DNA from: Mycobacterium sp. BK086 | Lineage (GTDB): Bacteria; Actinomycetota; Actinomycetes; Mycobacteriales; Mycobacteriaceae | NCBI GenBank assembly: GCA_004362315.1 | Contig: SNWL01000005.1 | Span: forward strand, 1 to 64,000 | Direction of reading: 5' to 3' | DNA length: 64,000 bases | Shown: positions 52,664 to 62,006 of the stretch, one piece after another | How the letters are laid out: each line of letters begins with the position of its first letter | Numbering within the stretch: position 1 is the stretch's first letter | Made by a program: the position numbers and the translations under genes | Notes under the pieces: generated by a model | Seen by the model: the letters and a program-made list of their open reading frames with translations, nothing else | Told to the model about the DNA's origin: nothing | Databases searched by the model: none

Positions 52664-53517
52664 CGGCCGCGCCCCGCTTCGGTGGACGTGCGCTGTTTGG
52701 GGTCCAGCACATCGCGCAACCCGTCGCCCAGCAGATTGAACGCCAGCACGATCACGAAGATCGCCGCGCCGGGCACCACCGCCACCCACCATGCCAGCGT
52801 CACGAAACCCTGTGCGTCGAAGATCATCCGGCCCAACGAGGGTTGCGGTGGTTGCAGGCCCAGCCCCAGAAACGACAGTGCCGCCTCCGACAGAATCGCG
52901 AACGCCAGTGAGAGCGAGGTCTGCACGATCAGTGGCCCGGTGATGTTCGGTAGCACATGGCGGACGAGGATGTAGCGGTGCGGGCTGCCCATCGAACGGG
53001 ACACCGCGACATAGGGTTCGACCCGAACGCCCAAAGTGCTGGCCCTGGCCACCCTGGCGAAGATCGGGGTGTAGACGATACCGATCGCCAGCATTGTCGT
53101 GCTCAGGCCGGGGCCGAGGATGGCCACGATGGCCAACGCCAGCAACAGAACTGGAAAGGCGAACATCACATCGACGCACCGCATGACGACGGTATCCAGC
53201 CAGCCGCCGCGATAGCCGGCGACCAGTCCCACGGTAACCCCGACGACCAACGCGAACGCGACACTGACGGCGGCCACCTGCAGTGAGGCCCGGGTGGCGA
53301 CCAGCACCCGGGAGGCGATATCACGGCCCAGCTCGTCGGTGCCGAACCAGTGCGCTGCGCTGGGTGGTTGCAAGGCGTTCGGCACGTCGACGTCGTTGAC
53401 CCCGGCCGGTGCCAGCCAATGGGCCCCGAGCGCGGCCACGATGATGGCCAGTAACAGCACGGCGCTCAGCGCGGTGACCGGATTACCAAGCAGCAGACGC
53501 CAATTCGACTGCCTCAT
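52660..53517 (-). CDS. Peptide ABC importer permease (DppC type)
   Basis: A 285-aa permease with the N-terminal part of DppC/OppC (VNDVDVPNALQPPSAAHWFGTDELGRDIASR, cut by a loop), about six helices and the EAA motif (AVSRSMGSPHRYILVRHVLPN). It pairs with DppB to form the channel. It overlaps the next gene by 4 nt on each side, as do all the importer genes. Confidence 0.93.
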   Translation of the reverse strand: MRQSNWRLLLGNPVTALSAVLLLAIIVAALGAHWLAPAGVNDVDVPNALQPPSAAHWFGTDELGRDIASRVLVATRASLQVAAVSVAFALVVGVTVGLVAGYRGGWLDTVVMRCVDVMFAFPVLLLALAIVAILGPGLSTTMLAIGIVYTPIFARVARASTLGVRVEPYVAVSRSMGSPHRYILVRHVLPNITGPLIVQTSLSLAFAILSEAALSFLGLGLQPPQPSLGRMIFDAQGFVTLAWWVAVVPGAAIFVIVLAFNLLGDGLRDVLDPKQRTSTEAGRGR

Positions 53518-54458
53518 GATAACCGGATCCGCGGATCGACCACCGCGTACAGGACGTCCACCACGAGGTTGATGAGCAGGAACAGCACCGCGATCAGCAG
53601 CACCGCGCCCTGGATCACCGGGTAGTCGCGCGCCGCGACAGCGTTGAAGGTCAATCGGCCCAGCCCGGGCCAGGCGAAGACCACCTCGACGACGATGACG
53701 CCGCCGAGGATCGTCGCCAGTTGGATGCCGGTGATGGTCAGCACCGGAACCAGAGCATTGCGCACAATGTGTCGCGACGTGACGACAACGGGGGCAAGCC
53801 CTTTGGAGCGGGCGGTGCGCACGTAGCCCGCCGCGGCCACCTCGAGCACGGCGGAGCGGACATAGCGGGTCATGATCGCGCCGGCCACCAGCCCGACGGT
53901 CAGCCCGGGCAGCACGATGTGCCGAAGCCAGCCGCCGGGGTCGTGCAGCAGCGGCCGGTAGCCGGACGTCGGTAACCAGCCCAGGGTCGACGCGAACAGC
54001 CCGATCAGCAGGATGCCCATCCAGAAATCGGGTATCGACACCCCGAATTGACTTGTCACCCGGACGATCCCGTCCCCGATGCGGCCGCGGTGCAATGCCG
54101 AGTAGATCCCGGCGGGCAGCGCGATGGCCAATGCGATCAGGATGCCCACCAGCGCCAGCGACACCGTGGCCGGTAGCCGTTCCAGCAAGGTGGCGGTCAC
54201 CGGATCGCCGTTGCGGAAGCTCACTCCGAGATCACCGGTGAATGCCGAACCGGCATAGGAGAAGAACTGTTCGAGAAGTGGCCGGTCCAGGCCACTGGCC
54301 GAGCGCAGTGCGTCGTAGGCCTCCGGTGTGTAGCGCGTGCCCAGCGCGATGCGCACCGGATCACCGGGCACCAGGTGCACCAGTGCGAACACCACGACAA
54401 GGACACCGAGCAGCACCACCGCCGAGTACAGCACGCGGCGAAGCAGGAACCGGATCAT
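53514..54458 (-). CDS. Peptide ABC importer permease (DppB type)
   Basis: A 314-aa permease with the DppB/OppB pattern. The N terminus is FLLRRVLYSAVVLLGVLVVVF followed by HLVPGDPVRIALG. The middle has the conserved VTSQFGVSIPDFWMGILLI and the EAA loop is YVRTARSKGLAPVVVTSRHIVRNALVP, split by a turn. It forms the translocation channel with DppC. It overlaps both neighbours by 4 nt. Confidence 0.93.
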   Translation of the reverse strand: MIRFLLRRVLYSAVVLLGVLVVVFALVHLVPGDPVRIALGTRYTPEAYDALRSASGLDRPLLEQFFSYAGSAFTGDLGVSFRNGDPVTATLLERLPATVSLALVGILIALAIALPAGIYSALHRGRIGDGIVRVTSQFGVSIPDFWMGILLIGLFASTLGWLPTSGYRPLLHDPGGWLRHIVLPGLTVGLVAGAIMTRYVRSAVLEVAAAGYVRTARSKGLAPVVVTSRHIVRNALVPVLTITGIQLATILGGVIVVEVVFAWPGLGRLTFNAVAARDYPVIQGAVLLIAVLFLLINLVVDVLYAVVDPRIRLS

Positions 54459-55981
54459 GCCGCGCCTCCCGTCGTCAGCTGGGCGGTGCGGAAGCGGACC
54501 GCGCCGTCCCGGCGGGCCTCGTAGCCGGTCAGATTCGTCGTCCAGCCCTGGATGACCGACGGGTTGTACAAGAAGATGTAGCTTGCCTTGTCGGCGATGA
54601 TCGTCGCGGCCCTGGCGTAATCATCCTGCCGGGCAGGCCGATTGATCTCGGTGCGGGCGGCGTCGAGTAACTGGTCGACTTCGGCGTCGGAGAACTTCTG
54701 GGCGTTGCTCGTGCCCCCGGTGTGGTGTTGGGCGTAGTAGAAATCGTCGGGGTCGATATTGCCCAGCCAGCCCATCATCAACATGTCGAAATGGCCGGTG
54801 TTCTGTTCGTCGAGCCACGTCGCGAAGTCGACGGTGCGAATGTTCACCGTGATGCCCACGGCCGCAAGGTTGTCGGCGATGATCTGCGCGGCGGTGACCG
54901 TCTCCGGGTACTCGCTGGTGACCAGCATGTCCAGGTTCTGGTGGTCGACCCCCGCCTCTCGCAGGAGGTCCTTCGCGCGTCCGGCATCGTGACGGTACCG
55001 GTCGTAAGGGGCGTACCACGGGTTACCCTGCGGAATTGCAAGCTGATTCGCGGTGGCCGTGCCGTAACTGGTGGCCTGCACGATTGCGTCACGGTCGATC
55101 CCGTAGGCGATCGCCTGGCGGACGCGCACATCGTTCCAGGGCTTGCGTGCCTCGTTGAGCGCCAGATACCAGTAGTCGTTGCCCGGGGTGACCGCCAGGT
55201 GGATCGAATCGTCGCCCTTCAACTGCTCGACCCGCTGCGGCGGAATCGCGTCGGTCCAATCGATTTCACCGGCCTGCAGTGCCGACAGCGCCGTCGACGG
55301 TTCGGAGATGAAGCGGAACGTGACGCCTGGAACTTTCGGTGCCCCTGCCCAGTAGTTCTTGTTCGCGGTCAAGGTGATCGAGTCACCGCTCTTACGGTCG
55401 GCGAAGGCGAACGGGCCGGTGCCCACCGGATGTGTTGCGATCTGCCCACTTTCGACATTGCGGCGTTGCACGATCGCCATACCTTTGAATCCGCCGAGGT
55501 TGGTGAGAAGGTTCGGTGTCGGCCGCGCCAGCGCGACGATGACGGTGCCCGGATCCGGTGCGCTGACATCGCGAACGGCACTGAGCTTGTCGTTGTTGGC
55601 CAGCTTCTCGTCGATGATCCGGCGGTACGAGTACACGACGTCGCTCGCGCCGAATGCGGAGCCGTCATGCCAGGTGACGCCGGGACGCAGCCGAAAGGTC
55701 CAGGTGAGCTGGTCGGGAGAGACCTGCCAGGACTGGGCGAGCGCGGGTCGCATCTCAAGGTTGTCGTCGGGCTCGACGAGCGTGTCGAACACGTTCTCCA
55801 AGACCTCGAACGAGAAATAGGCGGTGCTCTTCTGCGGGTCGAGCTGATCGGGTTCGCCCGCGATCGCCGCGGTCAGATTGCCCGCCGATTGCCCGCCCAG
55901 ATCTACCCGCTGACCCGTCGAACACGCCGCCAGAAACAGAAGAAGCACGAGGGCAGCGGTCGATACCGCTGGTCTTCTCAT
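54455..55981 (-). CDS. Peptide ABC importer substrate-binding lipoprotein (DppA/OppA type)
   Basis: A 508-aa solute-binding lipoprotein, family 5. The lipobox is LAACST (Cys about 20). The body has VTWHDGSAFGASDVVYSYRRI, the cluster-5 hallmark for peptide binders (peptide entry and Asp/Tyr positions), and VRQAIAYGIDRDAIVQ. The C terminus is the usual lobe II end. It captures peptides or other ligands at the outer face and hands them to the permeases. It is the first gene of a six-gene operon that ends with the Cys-triplet protein and an SDR. Only about 80 bp separate it from the divergent exported-protein gene. Confidence 0.93.
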   Translation of the reverse strand: MRRPAVSTAALVLLLFLAACSTGQRVDLGGQSAGNLTAAIAGEPDQLDPQKSTAYFSFEVLENVFDTLVEPDDNLEMRPALAQSWQVSPDQLTWTFRLRPGVTWHDGSAFGASDVVYSYRRIIDEKLANNDKLSAVRDVSAPDPGTVIVALARPTPNLLTNLGGFKGMAIVQRRNVESGQIATHPVGTGPFAFADRKSGDSITLTANKNYWAGAPKVPGVTFRFISEPSTALSALQAGEIDWTDAIPPQRVEQLKGDDSIHLAVTPGNDYWYLALNEARKPWNDVRVRQAIAYGIDRDAIVQATSYGTATANQLAIPQGNPWYAPYDRYRHDAGRAKDLLREAGVDHQNLDMLVTSEYPETVTAAQIIADNLAAVGITVNIRTVDFATWLDEQNTGHFDMLMMGWLGNIDPDDFYYAQHHTGGTSNAQKFSDAEVDQLLDAARTEINRPARQDDYARAATIIADKASYIFLYNPSVIQGWTTNLTGYEARRDGAVRFRTAQLTTGGAA

Positions 55982-56061
55982 CGCCGAACGAGTTTCCCGA
56001 ACCGTTGATCTCCTAAACGCCCAGCTGCGATAATCGGCGCGGGTCAGGGTCCGGAGGGGAC

Positions 56062-56628
56062 ATGGTTACCGTAATTCGCTCGCTGGCCGCGGCGGTTCTG
56101 TTCATCGGCGCTGCGGTGGGTCTGGCCGTACCCGCGGCCGCTGACCAGCCGATGGAAGGCAGCTATACCTATTCCGAAGCGGGCCTGCCGTCGGCCACCT
56201 GGACGTTCTCGCCGACCTGCGTACCGGTATGTCCGGTCAGCAGCCCCGAGTGCACCAGGCCGTTCGGAGCGGGCGGTCCGTCCGGCTGCACCCTGCACAT
56301 GTCCAGCTTCACGCCCGCGCAGGGCAACCGTGACGAGCGGGAGATGAACTTCGGCGGCACCGCGCGCATCGTGAACGGGATGTGGGGCCTGACCACCCCG
56401 CGCCCCGAGGGGGTGCGGTGCCCGGATGGCAGCTACGCACTGTCGACCGACACCTTCGCGTTCGACGACGCTACGTTGTCCGGCACCCACACCGTCACCT
56501 GGACCCCGCAGTGCGGTATGCCTGCCGGGATGACCAAAACGCCCTTCACCTTGTCGTTCCTCGCGCCGCTCGATGCGCCCGTGACGCGCTACCCACTGCA
56601 ATGCAACCAATTCGGTGTCTGCCGCTGA
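56062..56628 (+). CDS. Exported Cys-rich protein of unknown function
   Basis: A 188-aa secreted protein. The signal peptide (LAAAVLFIGAAVGLAVPAAA) ends before DQPMEGSYTYSEAG. The mature part has eight or more Cys (CVPVCPVSSPEC, GCTLHM, VRCPDG, PQCGMP, LQCNQFGVC), so it is disulfide-stabilised and probably a small beta protein. It is a type common in mycobacteria, without known activity. GGAGGGGA precedes the ATG. Its stop is 55 nt before crtI, so it could be co-transcribed with the carotenoid operon. Confidence 0.72.
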   Translation: MVTVIRSLAAAVLFIGAAVGLAVPAAADQPMEGSYTYSEAGLPSATWTFSPTCVPVCPVSSPECTRPFGAGGPSGCTLHMSSFTPAQGNRDEREMNFGGTARIVNGMWGLTTPRPEGVRCPDGSYALSTDTFAFDDATLSGTHTVTWTPQCGMPAGMTKTPFTLSFLAPLDAPVTRYPLQCNQFGVCR

Positions 56629-56683
56629 GGCCTGATTGCGGCGGCGCTCGGCGGGGTATCGCCACCGGGTGCCCGCCAGACTG

Positions 56684-58204
56684 ATGCGTACCGTGACGGG
56701 CGCCGCCGACCACGTCGTCGTGGTCGGTGCGGGCTTGTCCGGGCTCTCGGCCGCGCTGCAGCTGGCGGGCCGTGGCCGTTCGGTCACCGTCGTGGAGCGC
56801 TACCCGTTCCCGGGCGGTCGGATGGGCCAGGCCGATATCGCGGGCCACCGCATCGACACCGGTCCGACGGTGCTGACGATGCCCGACATCATCGACGAGG
56901 CATTCGCCGCGGTCGGCGCGTCGATGGCCGAGCATCTCGACCTGATGCCCGTCGAACCCGCATACCGGGCGACCTTCGCCGACGGCAGTGCACTGGACGT
57001 GCATCCCGATCGCGCCACCATGGTCGCGGCGATCGAGGCCTTCGCCGGGCCCGATCAGGCGGCCGGATATCTACGGCTGCGCGACTGGCTGACCCAGCTC
57101 TACCGGCTGGAGTTCGACGGGTTCATCGCCGCGAACTTCGCCTCACCGCTGTCGCTACTGACCCCGCAGCTGGCGCGCCTGGCCGCCATCGGCGGCTTCC
57201 GCGGGTGGGAACGGATGGTCAGCCGGTTCGTCACCGACGAACGACTGCAGCGGATCTTCACCTTTCAGGCCCTCTACGCCGGCGTCCCGCCCCAGCGCGC
57301 ACTTGCCGCCTATGCGGTGATCGCCTACATGGACACCGTTGCCGGCGTGTACTTTCCGCGCGGTGGCATGCGTGCGGTGCCTGAGGCGATGGCTGCGGCC
57401 GCCGCCGCTGCGGGCGTGCGATTCCGGTACGGGGCGACGGTGACCGCGCTGGAGCGTGCCGGCTCGCGGGTGACCGCCGTGCGCACCGAAACCGACCGAA
57501 TAGCCTGTGATGCAGTCGTTCTCACCACCGAACTGCCCTTGACCTACCAATTACTCGGGCGCACTCCGAGGCGGCCGGTCGCGATGCGGCCCGCTCCGTC
57601 GGCGGTCGTCGCCCATGTCAGCGTGCCGCAGGTGGGGGAGCGGCTCGCGCACCACAACATCAGCTTCGGCGGCAAGTGGGCGGGCACGTTCGACGAGATC
57701 ATCCGCGACGGGGTGCTGATGAGCGATCCCTCGCTGCTCGTGACACGGCCGACCGCAGGGGATCCGAGCCTCGCCCCGCCGGGCCGGGACCTGCTCTACA
57801 TCCTTGCTCCGGCGCCGAATCTCAAAGTGGGCGTGGTCGATTGGAATTCCGTCGGCGAGAGCTACGCGCAGGAAGTGGTGGCCACCGCCGCCGCGCGGCT
57901 GCTCCCGGGAGTCGACACCGAGATACTCGATGTCGTCACTCCGGCGGACTGGGCGCGCCAGGGCATGGCCGCGGGCACCCCGTTCGCGCTGGCTCACACA
58001 TTCGCCCAGACCGGTCCGTTCCGGCCCGCCAACATGATTCGCGGTATCGACAACGCGGTGCTGGCCGGCGGGTCGACCGTGCCTGGTGTCGGTATGCCCA
58101 CCGCCCTCATCTCCGGGCGGTTGGCTGCCGACCGTGTCACCGGAGCCGTCGTCAACCGCTCGGCCAAGAGCACCATCGTCAGCTCCGGAAGCAGGTCGCG
58201 ATGA
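56684..58204 (+). CDS. crtI: Phytoene desaturase CrtI
   Basis: A 506-aa FAD-dependent desaturase. The dinucleotide loop is VVVGAGLSGLSAALQLAGRG (about 12-31) followed by VVERYPFPGGRMGQ. The family end is GIDNAVLAGGSTVPGVGMPTAL (split by a turn), holding the FAD-binding C-terminal motif. It removes hydrogens from phytoene to lycopene. The ATG at 56684 gives a normal-length start just before the Rossmann fold; the upstream frame lacks an RBS. The stop overlaps crtB by 4 nt. Confidence 0.93.
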   Translation: MRTVTGAADHVVVVGAGLSGLSAALQLAGRGRSVTVVERYPFPGGRMGQADIAGHRIDTGPTVLTMPDIIDEAFAAVGASMAEHLDLMPVEPAYRATFADGSALDVHPDRATMVAAIEAFAGPDQAAGYLRLRDWLTQLYRLEFDGFIAANFASPLSLLTPQLARLAAIGGFRGWERMVSRFVTDERLQRIFTFQALYAGVPPQRALAAYAVIAYMDTVAGVYFPRGGMRAVPEAMAAAAAAAGVRFRYGATVTALERAGSRVTAVRTETDRIACDAVVLTTELPLTYQLLGRTPRRPVAMRPAPSAVVAHVSVPQVGERLAHHNISFGGKWAGTFDEIIRDGVLMSDPSLLVTRPTAGDPSLAPPGRDLLYILAPAPNLKVGVVDWNSVGESYAQEVVATAAARLLPGVDTEILDVVTPADWARQGMAAGTPFALAHTFAQTGPFRPANMIRGIDNAVLAGGSTVPGVGMPTALISGRLAADRVTGAVVNRSAKSTIVSSGSRSR

Positions 58205-59133
58205 TCCACACCGAACTACACGCCGCGGGTATCGACGATCCGCAACTGTGCGAGTCCTACCGCTGCTGCCGCCGCCTGAACGCCGAGCACGGCAGAACCT
58301 ATTTCCTGGCCACCCGGCTGCTGGCGCCGTCGCAGCGGCCCGCGGTGCACGCGCTGTACGGGTTCGCCCGCTACGCCGACGACATCCTCGACGACATGGA
58401 CGACGATGCCAGCACGGCCGAACGTGAGCAGCGGCTGGATCGGTTGTCGGCCAACTTCTTCAGCGGCACGGTCGACCAGACCGAGCCGGTGCTGGCCGCC
58501 GTGCTGCACACCGCCCGCACCTACCGGATACCTCTGGACCTGTTCGACGACTTTCTCACGTCGATGCGCATGGACCTGACCATCACCGACTATCCCGACC
58601 GTGCGGCCCTGAACCGCTATATGCGCGGGTCGGCGGCCGTGATCGGCCTGGAGATGCTGCCGATTCTCGGGACGGTCGGATCCGAGGACGAGGCCGCCCC
58701 GTATGCCGAGGCACTGGGCCAGGCCTTCCAGCTGACCAACTTTCTGCGCGACGTCGACGAGGACCTCGAACGCAACCGGGTCTACCTGCCCGCCGACGAA
58801 CTGGCCGCGTTCGATGTGGACCGCGACGTGCTCACCTGGTGCCACCAAAACCGGCAGACCGATCCCAAGGTGCGTCGCGCGCTGGCCGCCCAGCACGACA
58901 TCGCCCGCGCGGTCTACCGAGAAGCCCGCAAGGGGATCGCGTTGCTGGCCCCGCAGTCGAGACCCTGTGTGGCAACGGCATTCACGCTGTACTCGGAGAT
59001 TCTCGATCGCATCGAGGCCATCGACTTCGCGGTGTTCAGCCAGCGGGCGTCGGTGAGCGTCGGGCGGCGCCTGCAGGTCTTCGTCTCCGGTTTGATCCGG
59101 GCCCGTAAGGCCCGCGGATACGGTGTGCTCTGA
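58201..59133 (+). CDS. crtB: Phytoene synthase CrtB
   Basis: A 310-aa squalene/phytoene synthase. The first Asp-rich motif is ADDILDDMDDD near 59-69, the second is LTNFLRDVDEDLERNRVYLP (near 178-197), both magnesium-diphosphate binding. It condenses two GGPP into phytoene. The ATG overlaps crtI by 4 nt and its stop overlaps crtYc by 1 nt (TGATG). No crtE (GGPP synthase) is in the window, so GGPP must come from elsewhere in the genome. Confidence 0.95.
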   Translation: MIHTELHAAGIDDPQLCESYRCCRRLNAEHGRTYFLATRLLAPSQRPAVHALYGFARYADDILDDMDDDASTAEREQRLDRLSANFFSGTVDQTEPVLAAVLHTARTYRIPLDLFDDFLTSMRMDLTITDYPDRAALNRYMRGSAAVIGLEMLPILGTVGSEDEAAPYAEALGQAFQLTNFLRDVDEDLERNRVYLPADELAAFDVDRDVLTWCHQNRQTDPKVRRALAAQHDIARAVYREARKGIALLAPQSRPCVATAFTLYSEILDRIEAIDFAVFSQRASVSVGRRLQVFVSGLIRARKARGYGVL

Positions 59134-59456
59134 TGGATCGCTGGCAGTACCTGATCGTGCTCGGCGCCTGCCTGCTGATCACCGCGCCGTTGGAGATCTT
59201 CGGGTCCGGGGTGTACCGCCAACCGGTGCGGCTGCTGTTGTCGGTCGTCCCTGTGGCGGTGGTGTTCGTGGTGTGGGACGCGATCGCGATCGCGGGGGGA
59301 GTGTGGACCTACAACCCGCGCTATATCAGCGGGATCGACGTCGGGTTCTCGATCCCGTTGGAGGAGTTGCTGTTCTTCCTCGTGATCCCGGTGTGCGGCC
59401 TGCTGACCTATTCGGCGGTCAGCGCGATCCTCGGCACGCTGCGAGGCCGCCGATGA
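59133..59456 (+). CDS. crtYc: Lycopene cyclase subunit CrtYc
   Basis: A 107-aa membrane protein with three transmembrane helices, matching CrtYc of the heterodimeric lycopene cyclase. The family motif is PLEELLFFLVIPV in the third helix, whose Glu is catalytic. It forms beta-ionone rings together with CrtYd. The gene begins at the A of the crtB stop (1-nt overlap) and overlaps crtYd by 4 nt. Confidence 0.92.
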   Translation: MDRWQYLIVLGACLLITAPLEIFGSGVYRQPVRLLLSVVPVAVVFVVWDAIAIAGGVWTYNPRYISGIDVGFSIPLEELLFFLVIPVCGLLTYSAVSAILGTLRGRR

Positions 59457-59782
59457 GCGGTCTCGGGTACACCCTGCCTGCCGTCGTCGCGGTTATCTCC
59501 GTCGTCGCGCTCGAACTGGCGGTCCTACGCACGGGGCTGTTCGGCAAGGTCGAGTACTGGATCTCGATCGGAATCGTGGTGGCATTCCAGATCGTCGTCG
59601 ACGGCTGGCTGACCAAACTCTCGGCGCCGATCGTCATCTACAACGAGCAGCACAGCAGCGGTGTCCGGTTCCCGTGGGACATCCCGGTGGAGGACTTCCT
59701 GTTCGGCTGGGCCATGGTCACCGCGGTGCTGCTGCTGTGGGAGAAGCAACGCCCCACCAACCGGGACCAGCCATGGCGATAG
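59453..59782 (+). CDS. crtYd: Lycopene cyclase subunit CrtYd
   Basis: A 109-aa partner with three transmembrane helices. The motif PVEDFLFGWAMV mirrors PLEELLFF of CrtYc, as expected for two homologous halves. With CrtYc it makes beta-carotene from lycopene. Its 3' end overlaps the methyltransferase start by 10 nt. Confidence 0.9.
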   Translation: MSGLGYTLPAVVAVISVVALELAVLRTGLFGKVEYWISIGIVVAFQIVVDGWLTKLSAPIVIYNEQHSSGVRFPWDIPVEDFLFGWAMVTAVLLLWEKQRPTNRDQPWR

Positions 59783-60474
59783 ACGTCCCCAGCGCCTTCG
59801 ACGTCGGCGCCCACGCCTACGACGCGTTGGTCGGGGCGAACCCCGGCTATCACGACCACCTGCGAATTTCCGCACGGCGCATGCGAATTCCGAACAGGGG
59901 TGCCGGGCTGCGGCTGCTGGATGCCGGCTGTGGGACCGGTGCGTCGACGGCTGCGCTGCTGGCGGTGGCCCCACACGCCGAGATCATCGCCGTCGACGCC
60001 TCGGCGGGCATGCTGGCCGAGGCGGCCGCGAAGTCGTGGCCTGACACCGTCCGCTTTGTGCACAGCCCGATCGAAAACATCGCCGACGCGGGCGTGCACG
60101 GGCCGTTCGACGGCATCTTCGCCGCGTATCTGTTGCGCAATCTCACTGATCCCGATGCGCAACTGCGCGAGTTTCACCGGCTTCTGCGCCCCGGCGGGAC
60201 ACTGGCCGTGCACGAGTACTCGGTGCGGGATTCACGTGCCGCGACGGCAATCTGGAATGCGGTCTGCTGGGGCATCATCATTCCGTCGGGCTGGCGGCAG
60301 ACCAGGGACACCGCGCTCTACCGGCACCTGTGGCGCAGCGTCAACGGGTTCGACGGCGCCGGCGCGTTCCAACGCCGGCTGGTCGCAGCGGGTTTCACCG
60401 GCGTACACAGCGAGACGATGGGCGGTTGGCAGCGCGATATCGTGCACACCTTCCTGGCGGACACACCGCGATGA
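59773..60474 (+). CDS. SAM-dependent methyltransferase in carotenoid operon
   Basis: A 233-aa class I methyltransferase. Motif I is LLDAGCGTGAST (about 48-59), followed by AEIIAVDASAGML and PFDGIFAAYLLRNLTDPDAQ. The C-terminal half is hydrophobic (AVCWGIIIPSGWRQ), as in enzymes acting on membrane isoprenoids such as UbiE/MenG. A methyltransferase gene (crtT) lies beside crtU in some Streptomyces carotenoid clusters. This could be its counterpart, but the substrate is not proven. It is coupled on both sides (10-nt and 4-nt overlaps). Confidence 0.85.
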   Translation: MAIDVPSAFDVGAHAYDALVGANPGYHDHLRISARRMRIPNRGAGLRLLDAGCGTGASTAALLAVAPHAEIIAVDASAGMLAEAAAKSWPDTVRFVHSPIENIADAGVHGPFDGIFAAYLLRNLTDPDAQLREFHRLLRPGGTLAVHEYSVRDSRAATAIWNAVCWGIIIPSGWRQTRDTALYRHLWRSVNGFDGAGAFQRRLVAAGFTGVHSETMGGWQRDIVHTFLADTPR

Positions 60475-62006
60475 TCGACGGCCGTCGTGTCACACATCCA
60501 GCGCCAGACGGGGCGCCGCATGCCAGGACGTTGCCGCGCAAACCGCACGTCGTGGTCGTGGGGGCGGGTATCGCAGGTCTGGCAGCGACCACCGGGCTCG
60601 CCGAACGTGGTGTCTCCGTTGAACTTCTGGAACGTCAGGAGTACCTCGGTGGGCGCGTCGGCGGCTGGACCGATCAGCTCAGCGATGGTACGCGCGTGGC
60701 GAACAACCGTGGCTTCCACGCGTTCTTCCGCCAGTACTACAACCTGCGTGCGCTGTTGCGTCGTGCCGACCCCGATCTCGAGCGGCTGCGGGCCGTCGAG
60801 GACTACCCGCTGGTCGATGCGCACGGTCGGCGCGACACCTTCCGCGGACTGCCCAAAACCCCGCCCTGGAACGCGCTGGCCTTCGCGCTGCGCAGCCCGA
60901 CCTTCCGGATACGGGACCTGGTGCGGCTCAACGCCGTTGCGGCCGCGCCGCTCGCCGCGGTGTCGGTGCCTGACATCTATACCCGGCTCGACGACCTCGA
61001 CGCCGAGACGTTCCTGACCGACATCAACTTTCCGGTGGCCGCCCGCCACCTTGCGTTCGAGGTGTTCGCGCGCAGTTTCTTCGCCAGACCCGAGCGGCTC
61101 TCGGCGGCGGAGCTGGCCACTATGTTCCACATCTACTTCCTGGGTTCCAGCGAAGGTCTGGTGTTCGATGTGGCCGAGTCGAACTTCGACACCGCCCTGT
61201 GGGAACCATTGGGCCAGTATCTGATCGGGCAGCGGGTGCGGTTGCGCACCGAGGTGTCCGCGGAATCGGTCAGCATCGGTGGAACCCGAGGTTTGCGGGT
61301 CCATGACTCGACAGGGGGCACCATCGACGCCGACGGTGTGGTGCTGGCCACCGACACCACGGCACTGCAACAGATCGTGGCCGCGTCACCGGGGCTGGGC
61401 GACGACGGCTGGCGCAGGCAGGTGTGGCGGATGCGGACCGCGCCGCCCTTTGCCGTGCAGCGACTCTGGCTGGATCGGCCGGTCGACTCCGACCGTCCGG
61501 CGTTCCTCGGCACCGGCGGTCTCGACCCCGTCGACAACATCAGCGTGGTCAGCAACTACGAATCTCAGGCCGCGGAATGGGCTCGCGCACACAACGGTTC
61601 GGTCATCGAAGTGCATTCTTATTCGGTCGGCGAGCCGCCGGACGCCGACGACCTGCGGCAGCGCATGCTGGCGCGCCTGCATCAGCTCTATCCGGAGACC
61701 GCCTCGGCGGGCATCGTGGGGGAGACGATGATGATCCGCGACGACTGCCCGCTGTTCAGTCCTGGCACCTTCGCCGACCGCCCGACGGTGGACACCCCGG
61801 TCGACGGTTTGCTCCTGGCCGGCGACGGCATCCGCATCGACCTGCCGGTGGCATTGATGGAGCGGGCCGCCACCACCGGATGGTCGGCGGCCAACCGGCT
61901 ACTGGCCACCTTCGGACTCGGCGGGCACACCCTGCACACCGTTCCGGTGCGGGGCCGATCGCCGGTATTGCGCTGGCTGGCCGGCCTGGACAGGCGCGCG
62001 TCATGA
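60471..62006 (+). CDS. crtU: CrtU: beta-carotene desaturase/methyl-transposing enzyme
   Basis: A 511-aa FAD enzyme of the carotenoid desaturase family. The loop is VVVVGAGIAGLAATTGLAERG (about 27-47). NNRGFHAFFRQYYNLRALL is the CrtU branch mark. The C-terminal FAD part is GLLLAGDGIRIDLPVALMERAATTGW, read in two segments. CrtU converts the beta-ionone ends of beta-carotene into aromatic rings by desaturation and methyl shift, giving isorenieratene. It overlaps the methyltransferase and the Rieske gene by 4 nt each. Confidence 0.88.
   Translation: MIDGRRVTHPAPDGAPHARTLPRKPHVVVVGAGIAGLAATTGLAERGVSVELLERQEYLGGRVGGWTDQLSDGTRVANNRGFHAFFRQYYNLRALLRRADPDLERLRAVEDYPLVDAHGRRDTFRGLPKTPPWNALAFALRSPTFRIRDLVRLNAVAAAPLAAVSVPDIYTRLDDLDAETFLTDINFPVAARHLAFEVFARSFFARPERLSAAELATMFHIYFLGSSEGLVFDVAESNFDTALWEPLGQYLIGQRVRLRTEVSAESVSIGGTRGLRVHDSTGGTIDADGVVLATDTTALQQIVAASPGLGDDGWRRQVWRMRTAPPFAVQRLWLDRPVDSDRPAFLGTGGLDPVDNISVVSNYESQAAEWARAHNGSVIEVHSYSVGEPPDADDLRQRMLARLHQLYPETASAGIVGETMMIRDDCPLFSPGTFADRPTVDTPVDGLLLAGDGIRIDLPVALMERAATTGWSAANRLLATFGLGGHTLHTVPVRGRSPVLRWLAGLDRRAS

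Noticed and set aside
59133-59782. Two short genes as a broken single lycopene cyclase
   Set aside because: CrtYc and CrtYd are normally separate small subunits. Both have complete three-helix cores and their own PxE(D/E)xxF motif, so this is not a frameshift.
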